This document shows positions 43,698 to 53,765 of a DNA stretch of 64,000 nt, piece after piece. Numbering within the stretch: the stretch's first letter is position 1; each line of letters begins with the position of its first letter. The stretch is from Neorhizobium galegae bv. orientalis str. HAMBI 540 (lineage in GTDB: Bacteria; Pseudomonadota; Alphaproteobacteria; Rhizobiales; Rhizobiaceae): assembly GCF_000731315.1 (NCBI RefSeq), contig NZ_HG938354.1:930001-994000 (forward strand), given 5' to 3'. The position numbers and the translations under genes are program-made. Below the pieces are notes generated by a model. It saw only the letters and a list, made by a program, of their open reading frames with translations, did not search any database and was not told where the DNA came from.

Positions 43698-44509
43698 GAT
43701 CGGCAGAGATAACCGCTGGACCGGCGGAAACGCGACCGCTTTCCCTTTCCTTCCTGCGTCCGTCCCGCTCGGCGATCATCGGGACGCTTGCCGTCCTTGC
43801 ATTTCTTGTGCTGTGGCAGATCGCGCCGACCATGGGCTGGGTGAATGGCCGTTTCACCAGCCGCCCGACGGAGGTTTTCTTCGCAGCGATAGACATCTTC
43901 AAGAACGATAATTTCCTCTATCACGCCCGCATCAGCCTGACGGAATTCGTCGCCGGTTTCGCGCTGGCGATCGTGGTGTCCATTCCGCTCGGGGTGCTGC
44001 TCGGCACGTCGAAGATCGCCCGCTACTTGATCGATCCGCCGCTGATGGCGCTCTACATCGCCCCAACGCTGGTGCTGCTGCCGATCATGGTGATCTGGCT
44101 CGGCATCGACATGGCGCCGAAGATTGCGGTCGTTTTCTTAGGGGCGGTTTTCCCGATCGTCCTCAACACCATGGCCGGCATGAGCGAAGCCGATCCACGG
44201 TTCATCCGGATGGCGCGTTCCTTCGGGGCGACCAGGTTCGATATTTTTACCCGCGTCCTGGTGCCCGGTTCGCTGCCGGCGCTGCTGACCGGTCTCAGGC
44301 TTGCCGTCGGCCGCGCCGTGCTTGGCGTCATCGTCGGCGAGCTGTTCGTGTCGCAGGCCGGCATCGGCTACCAGCTCAATCTCTATGGTTCCGCCATGCG
44401 TATCGACCGCCTGCTCGTCTATGCACTGATCGTCAGCGCCTTCGGCTACACGCTGACCGTCATCGTCCGCTCCGTGGAGAACAAGGTCCGCGACTGGAGG
44501 TCGAAATGA
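43694..44509 (+). CDS. ABC transporter permease 1
   Basis: A 271-residue permease of the BPD_transp_1 fold with about six membrane segments. The coupling motif is the R-S-F-G-A-T-R-F-D-I-F region followed by V-L-V-P-G-S-L-P-A-L-L-T-G-L-R (EAA-loop type). It overlaps both neighbours by 4 bases and probably forms a heterodimer with permease 2. Confidence 0.9.
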   Translation: MRSAEITAGPAETRPLSLSFLRPSRSAIIGTLAVLAFLVLWQIAPTMGWVNGRFTSRPTEVFFAAIDIFKNDNFLYHARISLTEFVAGFALAIVVSIPLGVLLGTSKIARYLIDPPLMALYIAPTLVLLPIMVIWLGIDMAPKIAVVFLGAVFPIVLNTMAGMSEADPRFIRMARSFGATRFDIFTRVLVPGSLPALLTGLRLAVGRAVLGVIVGELFVSQAGIGYQLNLYGSAMRIDRLLVYALIVSAFGYTLTVIVRSVENKVRDWRSK

Positions 44510-45285
44510 TCGCCGAACTTTTCTATCGCCGCCAGGCGCTGGTGCTCGGCACGCTGTCGATGATCGGCATCGTGGTTTTCTGGCAGATCGCCGTCGACAC
44601 CGGTTTCATCAATCCGTTCTTCATCTCGACCCCGAGCCAGGTCGCCGTGGAATTCATGGCTCAGTTCGAAGATGGTTCGGTCGCCACCAATGTGGCGGCG
44701 ACGCTTTATTGCTTCGTCTGGTCGCTGGGTCTTGCCGCCGTGGTCGGTATTGTCCTCGGCATGCTGGCCGGCTGGTTTGCGGATGTGGAATCGGCGCTCG
44801 AACCGTTCATCTGGTTCAAATATTCGGCGCCCACCGTCGCCTTCTACCCGCTGTTCGTCGCCTGGCTCGGATACGGCCGGCCGACGATCATCGCGATCGC
44901 CTTCCTTTTCGCGCTGACGCCGATTTATGCCAACACCCTGTCCGGCATCAAGAATACCGATCGCGACCTTGCCCGCGCGGCGCGCTCCTTCGGAGCCAGG
45001 CCGCTCGACATTTTCCTGCGCGTCGCGCTGCCGGGATCCGTGCCGGTGATGATGGCCGGCCTTCGCCTCGGCGTCGGCCGGGCGCTGACCGGTGTCGTGG
45101 TCGCCGAACTCTTCGGCGCCAATGCCGGTCTTGGCTACGCCATCACCTATTACGGCCAGCTGATGCAGACGACCAAGATGATGGTGTCGATCGTCATCGT
45201 CGTCGTGCTTGGTGTGCTGCTGACCCAGATCCTGTCGTTCCTGGAAACCAGGACCGATTCCTGGCGCGTCGATAGCAACCGCTAA
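44506..45285 (+). CDS. ABC transporter permease 2
   Basis: A 259-residue permease homologous to the preceding one, with the same coupling loop (A-R-S-F-G-A-R-P-L-D-I-F-L-R-V-A-L-P-G-S-V-P-V-M). About six membrane segments. SsuC-type transporters often use one permease homodimer; two unequal permeases here is a small deviation. Confidence 0.9.
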   Translation: MIAELFYRRQALVLGTLSMIGIVVFWQIAVDTGFINPFFISTPSQVAVEFMAQFEDGSVATNVAATLYCFVWSLGLAAVVGIVLGMLAGWFADVESALEPFIWFKYSAPTVAFYPLFVAWLGYGRPTIIAIAFLFALTPIYANTLSGIKNTDRDLARAARSFGARPLDIFLRVALPGSVPVMMAGLRLGVGRALTGVVVAELFGANAGLGYAITYYGQLMQTTKMMVSIVIVVVLGVLLTQILSFLETRTDSWRVDSNR

Positions 45286-45303
45286 AACTTCGAGGTTAGT
45301 CTT

Positions 45304-46314
45304 ATGAAGATCATCGATTCCCATTTCCACTGGTGGCCGCGGTCGATTTTCGAACCGCTTCTGAAGCGCGAAGGCTTTCCGAAGGCGGTGGTCAATGCGC
45401 GCGGCGGCTATACCTACCACGGCGCCAATGGGCGCCGCGGCACGGTGGCGAGCTGGAAGGAATGGTTCGATCTCGACGAGCAGCTCGCCTATATGGACAG
45501 TCTCGGCCATGACATTTCGGTGGTCTGCTCGATCGGCCCGCTGTCGATCTACTTCTCGGAACTGCCGGTCGAGGAGGGCCGCGACGCTGCACTTGCCTGG
45601 AACGAGGAAATGGCCTGGGCGCAGCGGCGTTATCCCGACCGCGTCTGGGCCTCGGCGGCGATTCCGCTGGTCGACACGCGAGTTGCGATCGAAGTGCTCG
45701 ACGATGCGGTCAATCGGCTTGGTCTGATGGGGGTCAACCTGCCCGGCAGCGTCGGCAAGGACGGCATGATCGACGACGTCCGGCTGGAGCCTTTCTACGA
45801 GCGGGTCGCGGAACTTGGCCTGCCGATGTTCCTGCATCCGACAGATGCGGTTTTTGCCGACGTGATGCAGGGTTATAACGATGCCCTGCACCTGAGCCTC
45901 GGCCGCGTGGTCGAAGTGAGCGCGGCCGCGTCGCGGCTTATCCTTTCCGGCATGATGGAGCGTCATCCGGGCCTCAAGATCGTCATGTCGCATACGGGCG
46001 GCGCGCTGCCATACCAGTCCGGCCGCATGGACAAAAATTCCAAGACCGCGGGCCTGACCAAGCCGGTCAGCCACTATCTCCACCAGATGTTCACCGATAC
46101 GGTTTCGCCGCATTCCGCCGGCCAGAAGTTCGCGATCGAATATTTCGGCGCCGATAACGTCATGTACGGTACGGACTATCCCTGCTGGGATCCGGCTGTA
46201 TGCCTGAAGCTTCTCGACGAGATCGAGATGAGCGCCGCCACCAAGCAGAAGATCTTCCATGATAATGCGGTGCGCATTCTCGGCCTCAAACCGCCCGAGG
46301 CTGCCGCTGCCTAG
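45304..46314 (+). CDS. Amidohydrolase-2 family (ACMSD-like) metal-dependent hydrolase/decarboxylase
   Basis: A 336-residue TIM-barrel enzyme. Metal residues: D-S-H-F-H near the N-terminus (H-x-H), F-L-H-P-T-D near 180, M-S-H-T-G-G near 230 and Y-G-T-D-Y-P near 285. Relatives decarboxylate aromatic acids (ACMSD, gamma-resorcylate) or hydrolyse lactones and amides. Last gene of the LysR-linked operon, so it probably acts on a downstream intermediate. Confidence 0.87.
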   Translation: MKIIDSHFHWWPRSIFEPLLKREGFPKAVVNARGGYTYHGANGRRGTVASWKEWFDLDEQLAYMDSLGHDISVVCSIGPLSIYFSELPVEEGRDAALAWNEEMAWAQRRYPDRVWASAAIPLVDTRVAIEVLDDAVNRLGLMGVNLPGSVGKDGMIDDVRLEPFYERVAELGLPMFLHPTDAVFADVMQGYNDALHLSLGRVVEVSAAASRLILSGMMERHPGLKIVMSHTGGALPYQSGRMDKNSKTAGLTKPVSHYLHQMFTDTVSPHSAGQKFAIEYFGADNVMYGTDYPCWDPAVCLKLLDEIEMSAATKQKIFHDNAVRILGLKPPEAAAA

Positions 46315-46325
46315 GCGCTTGATCC

Positions 46326-47564
46326 TTATCCAAACAACATCTTCAAGTGATCGTTCAGGAACCGGCCTTTCGGATCCAAATCCCGTCTGAGCGCTCGGAA
46401 TTCCTTGGCGCGAGGGTAAAGCCTTGTGACGTCGTCGGTGTCGAGGAAATGCATCTTGCCCCAATGCGGGCGAGAATTGTACCTGCCAAGAATTTGGTCG
46501 ACGTCCTTCAGGAAGGGCCAATAGTCGATACCCGGACCACCCGACACCGACAGGGTGATACTGTCCTGGTGATGAAAGGGGCTCATCCAGGCCGGATCGC
46601 CCGCGGTAAACCGGTATTCGATAGGATAGATGCAGTTGGTATGTTTGTTGAGCATCAGATCCCGGACAGCCCTCACCGCGGCCTTGCCGTGCTCCAGCGG
46701 AACCGCGTATTCCAGCTCGACGAAATTCGGCACGTATTCGATGGGATAAACTTCCGAACTATAGGCAATTTTCTCGAATTCGCCTTCCATCGGTGCTGCG
46801 TCGGTGATGTCCATGACCTTCATCTCGCAGACATCGGCCAGCTTGTTGGTACTCGACACCGCAGACGTGTCGGTAAGACAATAGAGATGGCGGCTTTCCG
46901 GCGTCGGGCACCAGAAGAAACCGAAATGGCGGTGTTGGGAGGCCAGCTCGTCATGACGTTCCATACAGGTCTCGAAATCGTCCCGCCAGAGACGTTCGTG
47001 CAAATTATAGGCGTCCGTGACGTTGAGCGTCAGCGAGGAGATAACGCCGAGCGTTCCAACCGAAACCTGGGCCGCATGTAGCCTGTCCCTGTCGCGACCG
47101 TCGATATCGAGAATGTCTCCGGTGGCCGTGACGATACGCATGCCGGCAATCGACGAGGCCAGGTTTCCGAGCTTGATCCCGGTACCGTGGGTTCCGGTCG
47201 TAAACGCGCCGGCGACAGCCTGGCTGTCGATATCGCCCTGGTTGACCAGCGAAAGACCGTGTTCTTTCAGCGTCCGGCCGACTTCGTTGATGCGTGTTCC
47301 GCCTGCCACCGTGATCTGCTTTCGCTCGCGGTCGATATTCTGCACGCCGCGCAGGTTTGCGAGCGACAGCAGCAGGCCATTGGTGCCGACGACGGGCGTG
47401 AAGGAATGTCCCGAGCCCGACACACGCACCGCCAGGTCACGCCGATCGGCTTCGTGGACAAGCTCCGCCACTTCGGCTTCCGTTTCCGGTGATGCCTTGA
47501 ATTGTGAAACGCAATATTGATTGCCGACCCAGTTGCGCCACAGGCCGCCTTTTTCCAAAGCCAT
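46326..47564 (-). CDS. FAD-linked aldonolactone oxidase (D-arabinono-1,4-lactone oxidase type)
   Basis: A 412-residue vanillyl-alcohol-oxidase-fold flavoprotein. ATG 47564 follows GAGAGGGGGAG. FAD-binding P-type motifs S-G-S-G-H-S-F-T-P and G-T-H-G-T-G are present, and the C-terminal half shows the ALO pattern (H-W-G-K-M-H-F-L near 380). It would oxidise an aldonolactone or sugar alcohol using oxygen. Second gene of a two-gene operon with the SDR, converging with the hydantoinase operon (11 bases between stops). Confidence 0.85.
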   Translation of the reverse strand: MALEKGGLWRNWVGNQYCVSQFKASPETEAEVAELVHEADRRDLAVRVSGSGHSFTPVVGTNGLLLSLANLRGVQNIDRERKQITVAGGTRINEVGRTLKEHGLSLVNQGDIDSQAVAGAFTTGTHGTGIKLGNLASSIAGMRIVTATGDILDIDGRDRDRLHAAQVSVGTLGVISSLTLNVTDAYNLHERLWRDDFETCMERHDELASQHRHFGFFWCPTPESRHLYCLTDTSAVSSTNKLADVCEMKVMDITDAAPMEGEFEKIAYSSEVYPIEYVPNFVELEYAVPLEHGKAAVRAVRDLMLNKHTNCIYPIEYRFTAGDPAWMSPFHHQDSITLSVSGGPGIDYWPFLKDVDQILGRYNSRPHWGKMHFLDTDDVTRLYPRAKEFRALRRDLDPKGRFLNDHLKMLFG

Positions 47565-47578
47565 GTCTCCCCCTCTCC

Positions 47579-48346
47579 TCACATCGCTGTAAAACAATTA
47601 TCGACAAACAGATGGGTGCCGCTGACGAAGCTGGCATCGTCGCTTGCAAGGTAGAGAGCCGCCTTGGCCACCTCGTCCGGCCGACACATCCTGCCTTGCT
47701 GGGCCGCGATCGCTGCATCCGAGACGTCCACCCCGTAACGGGTCAGTTCCTCGACCTCTTTCTGACCATGCGGCGTCTTGATGAAGCCCGGGCACACGGC
47801 GTTGCAGCGGATGTTGCGGTCGCGAAACTCGACCGCGATCGCCCGGGCAAACATGTGGCAGGCGCCCTTGGTCGTATCATAGAGAACTTCCATCGGTGTC
47901 GCGGCGACCGCCGAGATCGACGACGTGCAGACGATGGACCCGCCACCCGCCTTGATCATGTGCGGCAGGACCGCACGGGTCATCAGGAACATGCTGCGGA
48001 CATTGATGGCCATCAGCCGATCCCAGTCCTCTACCGAGGTTTCGAGGAACGGCCGGATGATGATCGTTCCGGCATGATTGAACAGCACCGTGATCGGTCC
48101 GAGTTCGCCGGAAATCGCGTCTACCGCCTGTTTCACCTGCAGTTCGTCGGAAACGTCGGCGGGTGCAAAGGCAACCTTCATACCCTCTTCACGCAGGCGA
48201 GCGGCGACAGCCGCCCCCTGGCTATGCGGGAGATCCACGATCCCGACCGCAGCACCTTCCCGGGCAAAAAGCTCGGTCGCGGCAAGTCCGCATCCGCCCG
48301 CGCCGCCACTGATGAGCGCGACCTTACCGTCCAGACGACCAGCCAT
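47579..48346 (-). CDS. Short-chain dehydrogenase/reductase
   Basis: A 255-residue classical SDR. The nucleotide motif is S-G-G-A-G-G-C-G-L (a Gly-rich variant of T-G-x3-G-x-G), then N-H-A-G near 90, catalytic Ser in C-T-S-S-I-S and Y-D-T-T-K (Y-x3-K), and P-G-F-I-K-T-P. NAD(H) preference is suggested by the Asp in I-V-D-L. It lies 14 bases upstream of the lactone oxidase; a sugar oxidation route is likely. Confidence 0.9.
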   Translation of the reverse strand: MAGRLDGKVALISGGAGGCGLAATELFAREGAAVGIVDLPHSQGAAVAARLREEGMKVAFAPADVSDELQVKQAVDAISGELGPITVLFNHAGTIIIRPFLETSVEDWDRLMAINVRSMFLMTRAVLPHMIKAGGGSIVCTSSISAVAATPMEVLYDTTKGACHMFARAIAVEFRDRNIRCNAVCPGFIKTPHGQKEVEELTRYGVDVSDAAIAAQQGRMCRPDEVAKAALYLASDDASFVSGTHLFVDNCFTAM

Positions 48347-48547
48347 TCATCCTCCAACCATTATTGATAACCGCCGATCAGTAGCTGGATAGGGCTCTTT
48401 CGCGCCTCTTGTTCTCCGGCTGATGAAGGATGGCCATGCTTCTGCTCGATGGCAGCAAATTGGCCTATTTTTACGCCGCGGTCTATCGCTGACGTGGCCC
48501 CCGTGCGCACCGCGCGTACCGATAGAGCCTGCCTGCGCCCCTGGGTC

Positions 48548-49909
48548 CTATCTGGTCGGCTTGATACCCTGGTCGAAGGAGGCGCGCTCTATCCCGTGCC
48601 GTTGGAGCTTGTCGTAGAAGGTCTTTCTCGGAATTCCGAGCGCCTCGATCGTACGGCGGACATCGCCTCCGTTGCTGGCCAGCGTCTCCCGAAGGATTTC
48701 CGCTTCATGCTGGTTGAGGCGCCGGGGTAACGTCAAGGTGGCCGCCTCTGGTGAGGCCGTTGCCCTGTCGTCTTCGCCTGCAAGCCCGAGGACGAAACGC
48801 TCCGCAAAGTGGGACAGTTCGCGAACATTGCCGGGCCAATGGTGGGTTTCGAGGTGTTGGCGGGTAAAGGATGACAGAGCGGGTGTTTGACGGTTGAACC
48901 GCTTGGCGGCTCGTTCGCAAAAGAATCCGAACAGGAGGAGGATGTCGTCGCGCCGTTCACGCAGCGGCGGGATGGAGATGGTGACGACGTTGAGCCGGTA
49001 ATAGAGGTCTTCCCTAAATGCGCCGCGTTGCGAGGGATCGCCGAGATCGACCTTGGCGGCGGCCACGACCCTCAGATCAATCGGCCGAGTCTCATTGGTG
49101 CCGAGAGGTGCCACTTCACGCGCTTCCAGGACGCGCAGCATGTGGATCTGCGTCGCGGGCGGCATGCTTTCGATCTCATCGAGGAAAAGCGTGCCGCCGC
49201 TCGAATATTCGATCCTACCGACCCGCTTTTTCTGCGCGCCGGTAAAAGCGCCGGGCTCGTGGCCGAACAATTCGCTTTCGATGATGGTTTCGGGAAGCGC
49301 GCCGCAATTGAGCGCGACAAAACTGCCCTTCGAGCGCCGGCTCCATCGATGGATCAGATTGGCAACGACCTCCTTGCCGCTGCCCGTCTCTCCGGTCACC
49401 AGAACGTCGACGTCGGTATCGGCAATCTGGCGAAGCGTTCTGCGCAGTCGCTCCATGGCGACGGTCTGGCCGATGAGCGGCAGGTCGTCGCGTGCCTGTT
49501 CGGCCACATCGCGGAGCGTCCTGTTCTCCAGGATCAGCCGCCGTTTTTCGGCAGCCCGGCGAATGGCCTGCACCAGACGGTCCGCCGGGAAAGGTTTGGT
49601 GATGAAATCGTAGGCCCCATCCTGCATCGCCTTGACGGCCATCGGTATGTCACCATGGCCGGTCATCAGGATAACAGGAAGGTCCGGATCGAGCTTGCGG
49701 ACGCGGTCGAAGAGCTGCAGCCCGTCGATCTCGGGCATGCGGATGTCGGAAACGATGACGCCCGCGAAACTATCGTCGATCCGAACCAGCGCGTCGGAAG
49801 CCTTGGAAAATCGAGAGACTGCAAAACCCGCAAGCTCGATCGTCTGGGCGGTAGCCTTGAGAAGATCGGCGTCGTCGTCAACCAGAATGACAGGGGTTGG
49901 ATTGCTCAT
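48548..49909 (-). CDS. dctD: Sigma-54-dependent response regulator DctD
   Basis: A 453-residue NtrC-family activator. Receiver domain with D-D-D near 10 and phosphosite [13 protein letters not shown]+ domain with G-E-T-G-S-G-K-E (Walker A), G-A-F-T-G-A (sigma-54 contact) and T-L-F-L-D-E-I; C-terminal Fis-type HTH ([18 protein letters not shown]). It overlaps dctB by 4 bases. It should activate dctA from the sites upstream of the divergent transporter. Confidence 0.9.
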   Translation of the reverse strand: MSNPTPVILVDDDADLLKATAQTIELAGFAVSRFSKASDALVRIDDSFAGVIVSDIRMPEIDGLQLFDRVRKLDPDLPVILMTGHGDIPMAVKAMQDGAYDFITKPFPADRLVQAIRRAAEKRRLILENRTLRDVAEQARDDLPLIGQTVAMERLRRTLRQIADTDVDVLVTGETGSGKEVVANLIHRWSRRSKGSFVALNCGALPETIIESELFGHEPGAFTGAQKKRVGRIEYSSGGTLFLDEIESMPPATQIHMLRVLEAREVAPLGTNETRPIDLRVVAAAKVDLGDPSQRGAFREDLYYRLNVVTISIPPLRERRDDILLLFGFFCERAAKRFNRQTPALSSFTRQHLETHHWPGNVRELSHFAERFVLGLAGEDDRATASPEAATLTLPRRLNQHEAEILRETLASNGGDVRRTIEALGIPRKTFYDKLQRHGIERASFDQGIKPTR

Positions 49910-51759
49910 GATGCCGCCTTGCGCAGATAGACAATGAAAGTCGTGCCGGTTTCGCCGCTTTCGACCTCGATGCGACCGCCGTAATCGGCGACGATATCCT
50001 TCGAAATAACCAGACCAAGACCAAGACCCTTTTCCTTGGACGTGTTGAACGGCGAAAAGAGCGAGCTTCTGATCGAGGGATCAATGCCGGGGCCATTGTC
50101 CGAGACGCGGATCACAATCTCGTCCGACAGCGTCTCCACGGAGACATTGACGCTTGCATCGATCCGGCCTTCCAGCGCTTCCAAGGCATTCTGGAACAGA
50201 TTGATCAGTACCTGTTCGAGCCGGACGCGATTGCCGGTGACGGCAAGGCCGGACGGCGGCAGATCGATCGCGAGTATGTCCAGCCGCCCGGCGAAGCGGC
50301 TTCGCAAAAGAACGACCGCGCCTTCGATAGCACCCCGCAGATCGACGGCTTCGGGCGGCGTTCGTCCCTTGCGTCCGAAGGCCTTGAGTTCCTCGGTGAT
50401 CATGCCGATGCGCTCCGTCAGCGCTGCGATCTCGCCGAGATTTTCCTCCGCCGAGGCTTTCCGGCCCCGTTGCAGGAAGATACGGGCATTGTCCGCATAG
50501 GCGCGGATTGTTGCGACCGGCTGGTTGATTTCATGGGCGACCCCGGCCGCAACCTGGCCAAGGATCGCAAGGCGGTTTGCCTGCACGAGCTCCTGCTGCA
50601 CCACCTGGAGTTTTGACTCGGTACTGCGGTGATCGGCGATCTCTTCCTGGAGGAGGTCCCTGGCGCGGCTCAGATCGACGGTTCGTTCCGTGACACGACG
50701 TTCGAGCTCTTCGCGCAGGGTTTTCTCCGCAGCGATGCGAATGGTGATCATCTGCCGCCGCCTCAGAAGGAATGCGATCAGCGCCAGGATCGGAACAAGC
50801 ACGGCAAGTGCAAGCAGCCGCGCCTCGCGTACCGCGGCTGCCACGGACGGCTCGGTCGGCACCAGATATTCAAGGCGCCAGGATGTCGAGGGGACCGGCG
50901 TCAGAAGGCGAAGATATTCGCCCTCGCTTGTTCCCGGCAAAACCGCCGAAACGATCGATGCGTCGTCGGAGAGAGGTTGCTGCCGCACGATCGGCAGAGG
51001 CGTCAAAGGGGCGTCGCCGAATTGCAGGCTCTGGCGGATGGCGCCGAGCCGCTCTGCCGGCAATGGCGCAGCCGTCGTGAAGCGCCAGGAGGGAACGCTG
51101 GTGATCAAAACGACACCATTGGCGTCGGTGACATAGACGGGACGGTTCGCATCCCGCCAATCGCTTTCAAGCTGGTCGAATTCCATCTTCACCACAACGA
51201 CACCGAGGGCGCCGGCCTGGTTTTCGGCGCGCCGCGAGATATAGAGTCCCGGGCGCTTGCTGACGCTGCCCAAGGCGAAGTGCTCTGCCGTTCCGTTCTC
51301 CATTGCCCGTTGAAAATATTCGCGGAACGAATAGTCGTTGCCGACGAAGCTCAAGGGTTCGCGCCAGTTGCTGGACGCGACCGCGATGCCGTCCCTGCCG
51401 GTGACGTAGAGAACGGAGGCATGAGTGCCGGCCACGAGCCCTTCCAGTTTTCGGTCCAGGGCATCGACCGCTTCTGCGTCTCTCGATGCGAGCGCGCCGA
51501 CCACCTGTTGATCCTCGGCCAGAAGCAGGGGAAGCGCGCGCGGTCTTTCGAGCACCGCACGCAACAGCGCAACCTTCAGATTGGCATCGGCGTGGCCCTG
51601 GGCGATGAGCGCTGCGACTGCGGAACTGCGGCCGTAATGACCGGCCGCATAAAGAGCGGATATCAGGATTGCGGTGGCTGTCAGGCCAAAGACGGGCCAG
51701 GTCGTCCGCGCGAACGCGGGAACCTTGACCGATTTCTCTCGATGACGCTGCTCAAGCAT
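49906..51759 (-). CDS. dctB: C4-dicarboxylate sensor histidine kinase DctB
   Basis: About 617 residues when started at ATG 51759; an in-frame ATG at 51786 is also possible but would overlap a DctD-like site, and neither has a clear ribosome site. A membrane segment near 20-38 is followed by a ~250-residue periplasmic PAS-like sensor, a second membrane segment ([14 protein letters not shown]), a coiled-coil linker, the H-box H-E-I-N-Q-P and an ATPase with N-L-F-Q-N-A and D-N-G-P-G-I. It pairs with dctD. Confidence 0.88.
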   Translation of the reverse strand: MLEQRHREKSVKVPAFARTTWPVFGLTATAILISALYAAGHYGRSSAVAALIAQGHADANLKVALLRAVLERPRALPLLLAEDQQVVGALASRDAEAVDALDRKLEGLVAGTHASVLYVTGRDGIAVASSNWREPLSFVGNDYSFREYFQRAMENGTAEHFALGSVSKRPGLYISRRAENQAGALGVVVVKMEFDQLESDWRDANRPVYVTDANGVVLITSVPSWRFTTAAPLPAERLGAIRQSLQFGDAPLTPLPIVRQQPLSDDASIVSAVLPGTSEGEYLRLLTPVPSTSWRLEYLVPTEPSVAAAVREARLLALAVLVPILALIAFLLRRRQMITIRIAAEKTLREELERRVTERTVDLSRARDLLQEEIADHRSTESKLQVVQQELVQANRLAILGQVAAGVAHEINQPVATIRAYADNARIFLQRGRKASAEENLGEIAALTERIGMITEELKAFGRKGRTPPEAVDLRGAIEGAVVLLRSRFAGRLDILAIDLPPSGLAVTGNRVRLEQVLINLFQNALEALEGRIDASVNVSVETLSDEIVIRVSDNGPGIDPSIRSSLFSPFNTSKEKGLGLGLVISKDIVADYGGRIEVESGETGTTFIVYLRKAAS

Positions 51760-51769
51760 CGGTGAATTG

Positions 51770-51817
51770 TGTGCATAAATCCGCATGAAATGCAAAGGCT
51801 GATGCGGAAATCCGCAC
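51770..51817 (+). promoter_or_regulatory. Two DctD-like upstream activator sites
   Basis: TGTGCATAAATCCGCATGA (51770-51788) and ATGCGGAAATCCGCAC (51802-51817) are related dyads (TGCGGAAATCCGCA core) 32 bases, three helical turns, apart. They lie about 80-120 bases upstream of the sigma-54 promoter, as in rhizobial dctA. Confidence 0.65.
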
Positions 51818-51892
51818 GGCCCGTCATGAAGCGGACCTTCCATGCCAAAATTTAAACGAGATAAATCAAATAGTTGGCAATATACGCCTCTT

Positions 51893-51908
51893 TGGCATGC
51901 ATGTTGCT
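51893..51908 (+). promoter_or_regulatory. Sigma-54 (-24/-12) promoter of dctA
   Basis: TGGCATG-CATG-TTGCT matches the consensus TGGCACG-N4-TTGCW with invariant GG and GC exactly spaced. Transcription would start about 51919, giving a ~60-base leader before dctA. Confidence 0.8.
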
Positions 51909-51980
51909 CCAGCAAGCCTGCAGCAACAGTAACGCCGCGCCCCGGGAGGCCGATTTGGTTGGGGCGCCATGGAGGATATG

Positions 51981-53315
51981 ATGAACGCAACAATTTCCGA
52001 TGCGCCAACGCACGGCAAGCTTCCTTTCTACCGCCACCTTTATTTTCAGGTTCTCGTGGCGATCGCCGCCGGCATCCTGCTCGGTCATTTCTATCCGGAT
52101 ACCGGCGCATCCCTGAAGCCGCTCGGCGATGCCTTCATCAAGCTGGTGAAGATGATCATCGCGCCGGTGATTTTCCTGACCGTCGCAACCGGTATCGCCG
52201 GCATGGCCGATCTGCAAAAGGTCGGGCGTGTCGCCGGCAAGGCGATGATCTACTTTCTGGTGTTTTCGACGCTCGCGCTTGCCGTTGGCCTGCTCGTCTC
52301 GAATATCGTTCAGCCGGGTGCCGGCATGCACATAGATCCGGCCACGCTCGACGCCAAGGCGATCGCGACCTATACGGCGAAGGCGCATGACGCCACGATC
52401 ACCGGCTTTTTGATGAACATCATTCCGGATACGATCGTCGGTGCCTTTGCACAGGGCGATATCCTGCAGGTGCTGTTCTTTTCGGTTCTCTTCGGCATCG
52501 CGCTTGGCATGGTCGGCGAACGCGGTCGTCCAGTTGTTGACTTCCTGCAGGCGTTGACCGCACCGATCTTCCGTCTCGTGACCATCCTGATGAAGGCTGC
52601 CCCGATCGGCGCCTTCGGCGCCATGGCCTTTACCATCGGCAAATACGGCATCGGTTCGATTGCCAACCTTGCCATGCTGATCGGCACTTTCTATCTCACC
52701 TCGCTCCTCTTCGTTCTGATCGTCCTCGGTGCCGTCGCACGCTACAACGGCTTTTCGATCATCTCGCTCATCCGCTACATCAAGGAAGAACTGCTTCTTG
52801 TGCTCGGCACTTCCTCGTCGGAAGCGGCATTGCCCGGGCTGATGGCAAAGATGGAACGCGCCGGCTGCAAGCGCTCGGTGGTCGGTCTTGTCATTCCGAC
52901 CGGCTATTCCTTCAATCTCGACGGTACCAACATCTACATGACGCTTGCCGCGCTCTTCATCGCCCAGGCGACCGACACGCCGATCGCGCTTGGCGACCAG
53001 ATCCTGCTGCTGCTCGTCGCGATGTTGAGCTCGAAGGGAGCCGCAGGCATTACCGGAGCCGGCTTCATCACCCTGGCGGCGACCCTTTCGGTGGTTCCAT
53101 CCGTGCCGGTCGCCGGCATGGCGCTGATCCTCGGCATCGACCGCTTCATGTCGGAATGCCGGGCGCTCACCAACCTGGTCGGCAATGCGGTCGCGACCGT
53201 CGTCGTCGCCCGCTGGGAAAACGAGCTGGACCCGACACAGTTCGCGGCCGCCATGGCAGGCAATGTCGACGCCGAAAACGCTGTGCTGATACCCTCAGCC
53301 CAGCCTGCCGAATAA
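51981..53315 (+). CDS. dctA: C4-dicarboxylate/proton (sodium) symporter DctA
   Basis: A 444-residue DAACS-family inner-membrane transporter. ATG 51981 is chosen because GGAGG (51971-51975) is upstream; ATGs at 51969 and 51978 are in frame. Typical sequence: [19 protein letters not shown] at the start, the S-S-S-E-A-A-L-P motif near 272 and [10 protein letters not shown] near 310. Imports succinate, malate and fumarate. Divergent from dctBD. Confidence 0.93.
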   Translation: MNATISDAPTHGKLPFYRHLYFQVLVAIAAGILLGHFYPDTGASLKPLGDAFIKLVKMIIAPVIFLTVATGIAGMADLQKVGRVAGKAMIYFLVFSTLALAVGLLVSNIVQPGAGMHIDPATLDAKAIATYTAKAHDATITGFLMNIIPDTIVGAFAQGDILQVLFFSVLFGIALGMVGERGRPVVDFLQALTAPIFRLVTILMKAAPIGAFGAMAFTIGKYGIGSIANLAMLIGTFYLTSLLFVLIVLGAVARYNGFSIISLIRYIKEELLLVLGTSSSEAALPGLMAKMERAGCKRSVVGLVIPTGYSFNLDGTNIYMTLAALFIAQATDTPIALGDQILLLLVAMLSSKGAAGITGAGFITLAATLSVVPSVPVAGMALILGIDRFMSECRALTNLVGNAVATVVVARWENELDPTQFAAAMAGNVDAENAVLIPSAQPAE

Positions 53316-53340
53316 TCGTCTGCTTCTATCGCAGCCGAAC

Positions 53341-53368
53341 AAAGGCCGCCGGCCAGCCGGCGGCCTTT
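53341..53368. terminator. Bidirectional hairpin terminator after dctA
   Basis: AAAGGCCGCCGGC and GCCGGCGGCCTTT form a perfect 13-bp stem with a minimal loop. A/T runs at both sides of the stem suit termination in either direction, between dctA and the convergent small gene. Confidence 0.8.
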
Positions 53369-53416
53369 GCCGTTTCCGCAGAACAGACGTGCTCTTGTCT
53401 CGGAATCAGCGCGGCT

Positions 53417-53638
53417 CTATTCTTCAGGCACGCCGTCGAGCAGGCCGTCATACACTTCGATGAGTGCATTGGTGATCGCCTGTCCCAGCGCATTGCCGGC
53501 TATTCGGACGTCGTCCTCGGTGCCGTCTCGTGAGGCTTTGGCCAGTTCAAAACCCTCTTCGGCGACGATCTGCTTGGCCACTTCGATAGCCCACAGCCCG
53601 AAGTCGCCGCGATTGTTTATGTTGATCGAGTCATCCAT
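53417..53638 (-). CDS. Hypothetical protein (73 aa)
   Basis: Acidic helical protein (D-F-G-L-W-A-I-E-V-A-K-Q-I-V-A-E-E-G-F-E-L-A-K, then N-A-L-G-Q-A-I-T-N-A-L-I-E-V-Y-D). No recognised domain. Shares the terminator with dctA. Confidence 0.6.
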   Translation of the reverse strand: MDDSININNRGDFGLWAIEVAKQIVAEEGFELAKASRDGTEDDVRIAGNALGQAITNALIEVYDGLLDGVPEE

Positions 53639-53765
53639 TGCGGTCTGCCTGTTGCTGGAGCCGCCTTCCTATATCGCCTCGGCAATGATGGACAGCGTCT
53701 ATTCGCACAATATTTATCACCGCCGCGAACGATGTCCCGATCAATTCTTCATGGCTGGGCCACCC

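Noticed and set aside
44446..46521. 691-codon minus-strand frame opposite permease and amidohydrolase genes
   Set aside because: Very rich in His, Arg and Asp with no family pattern; a shadow of the coding strand.
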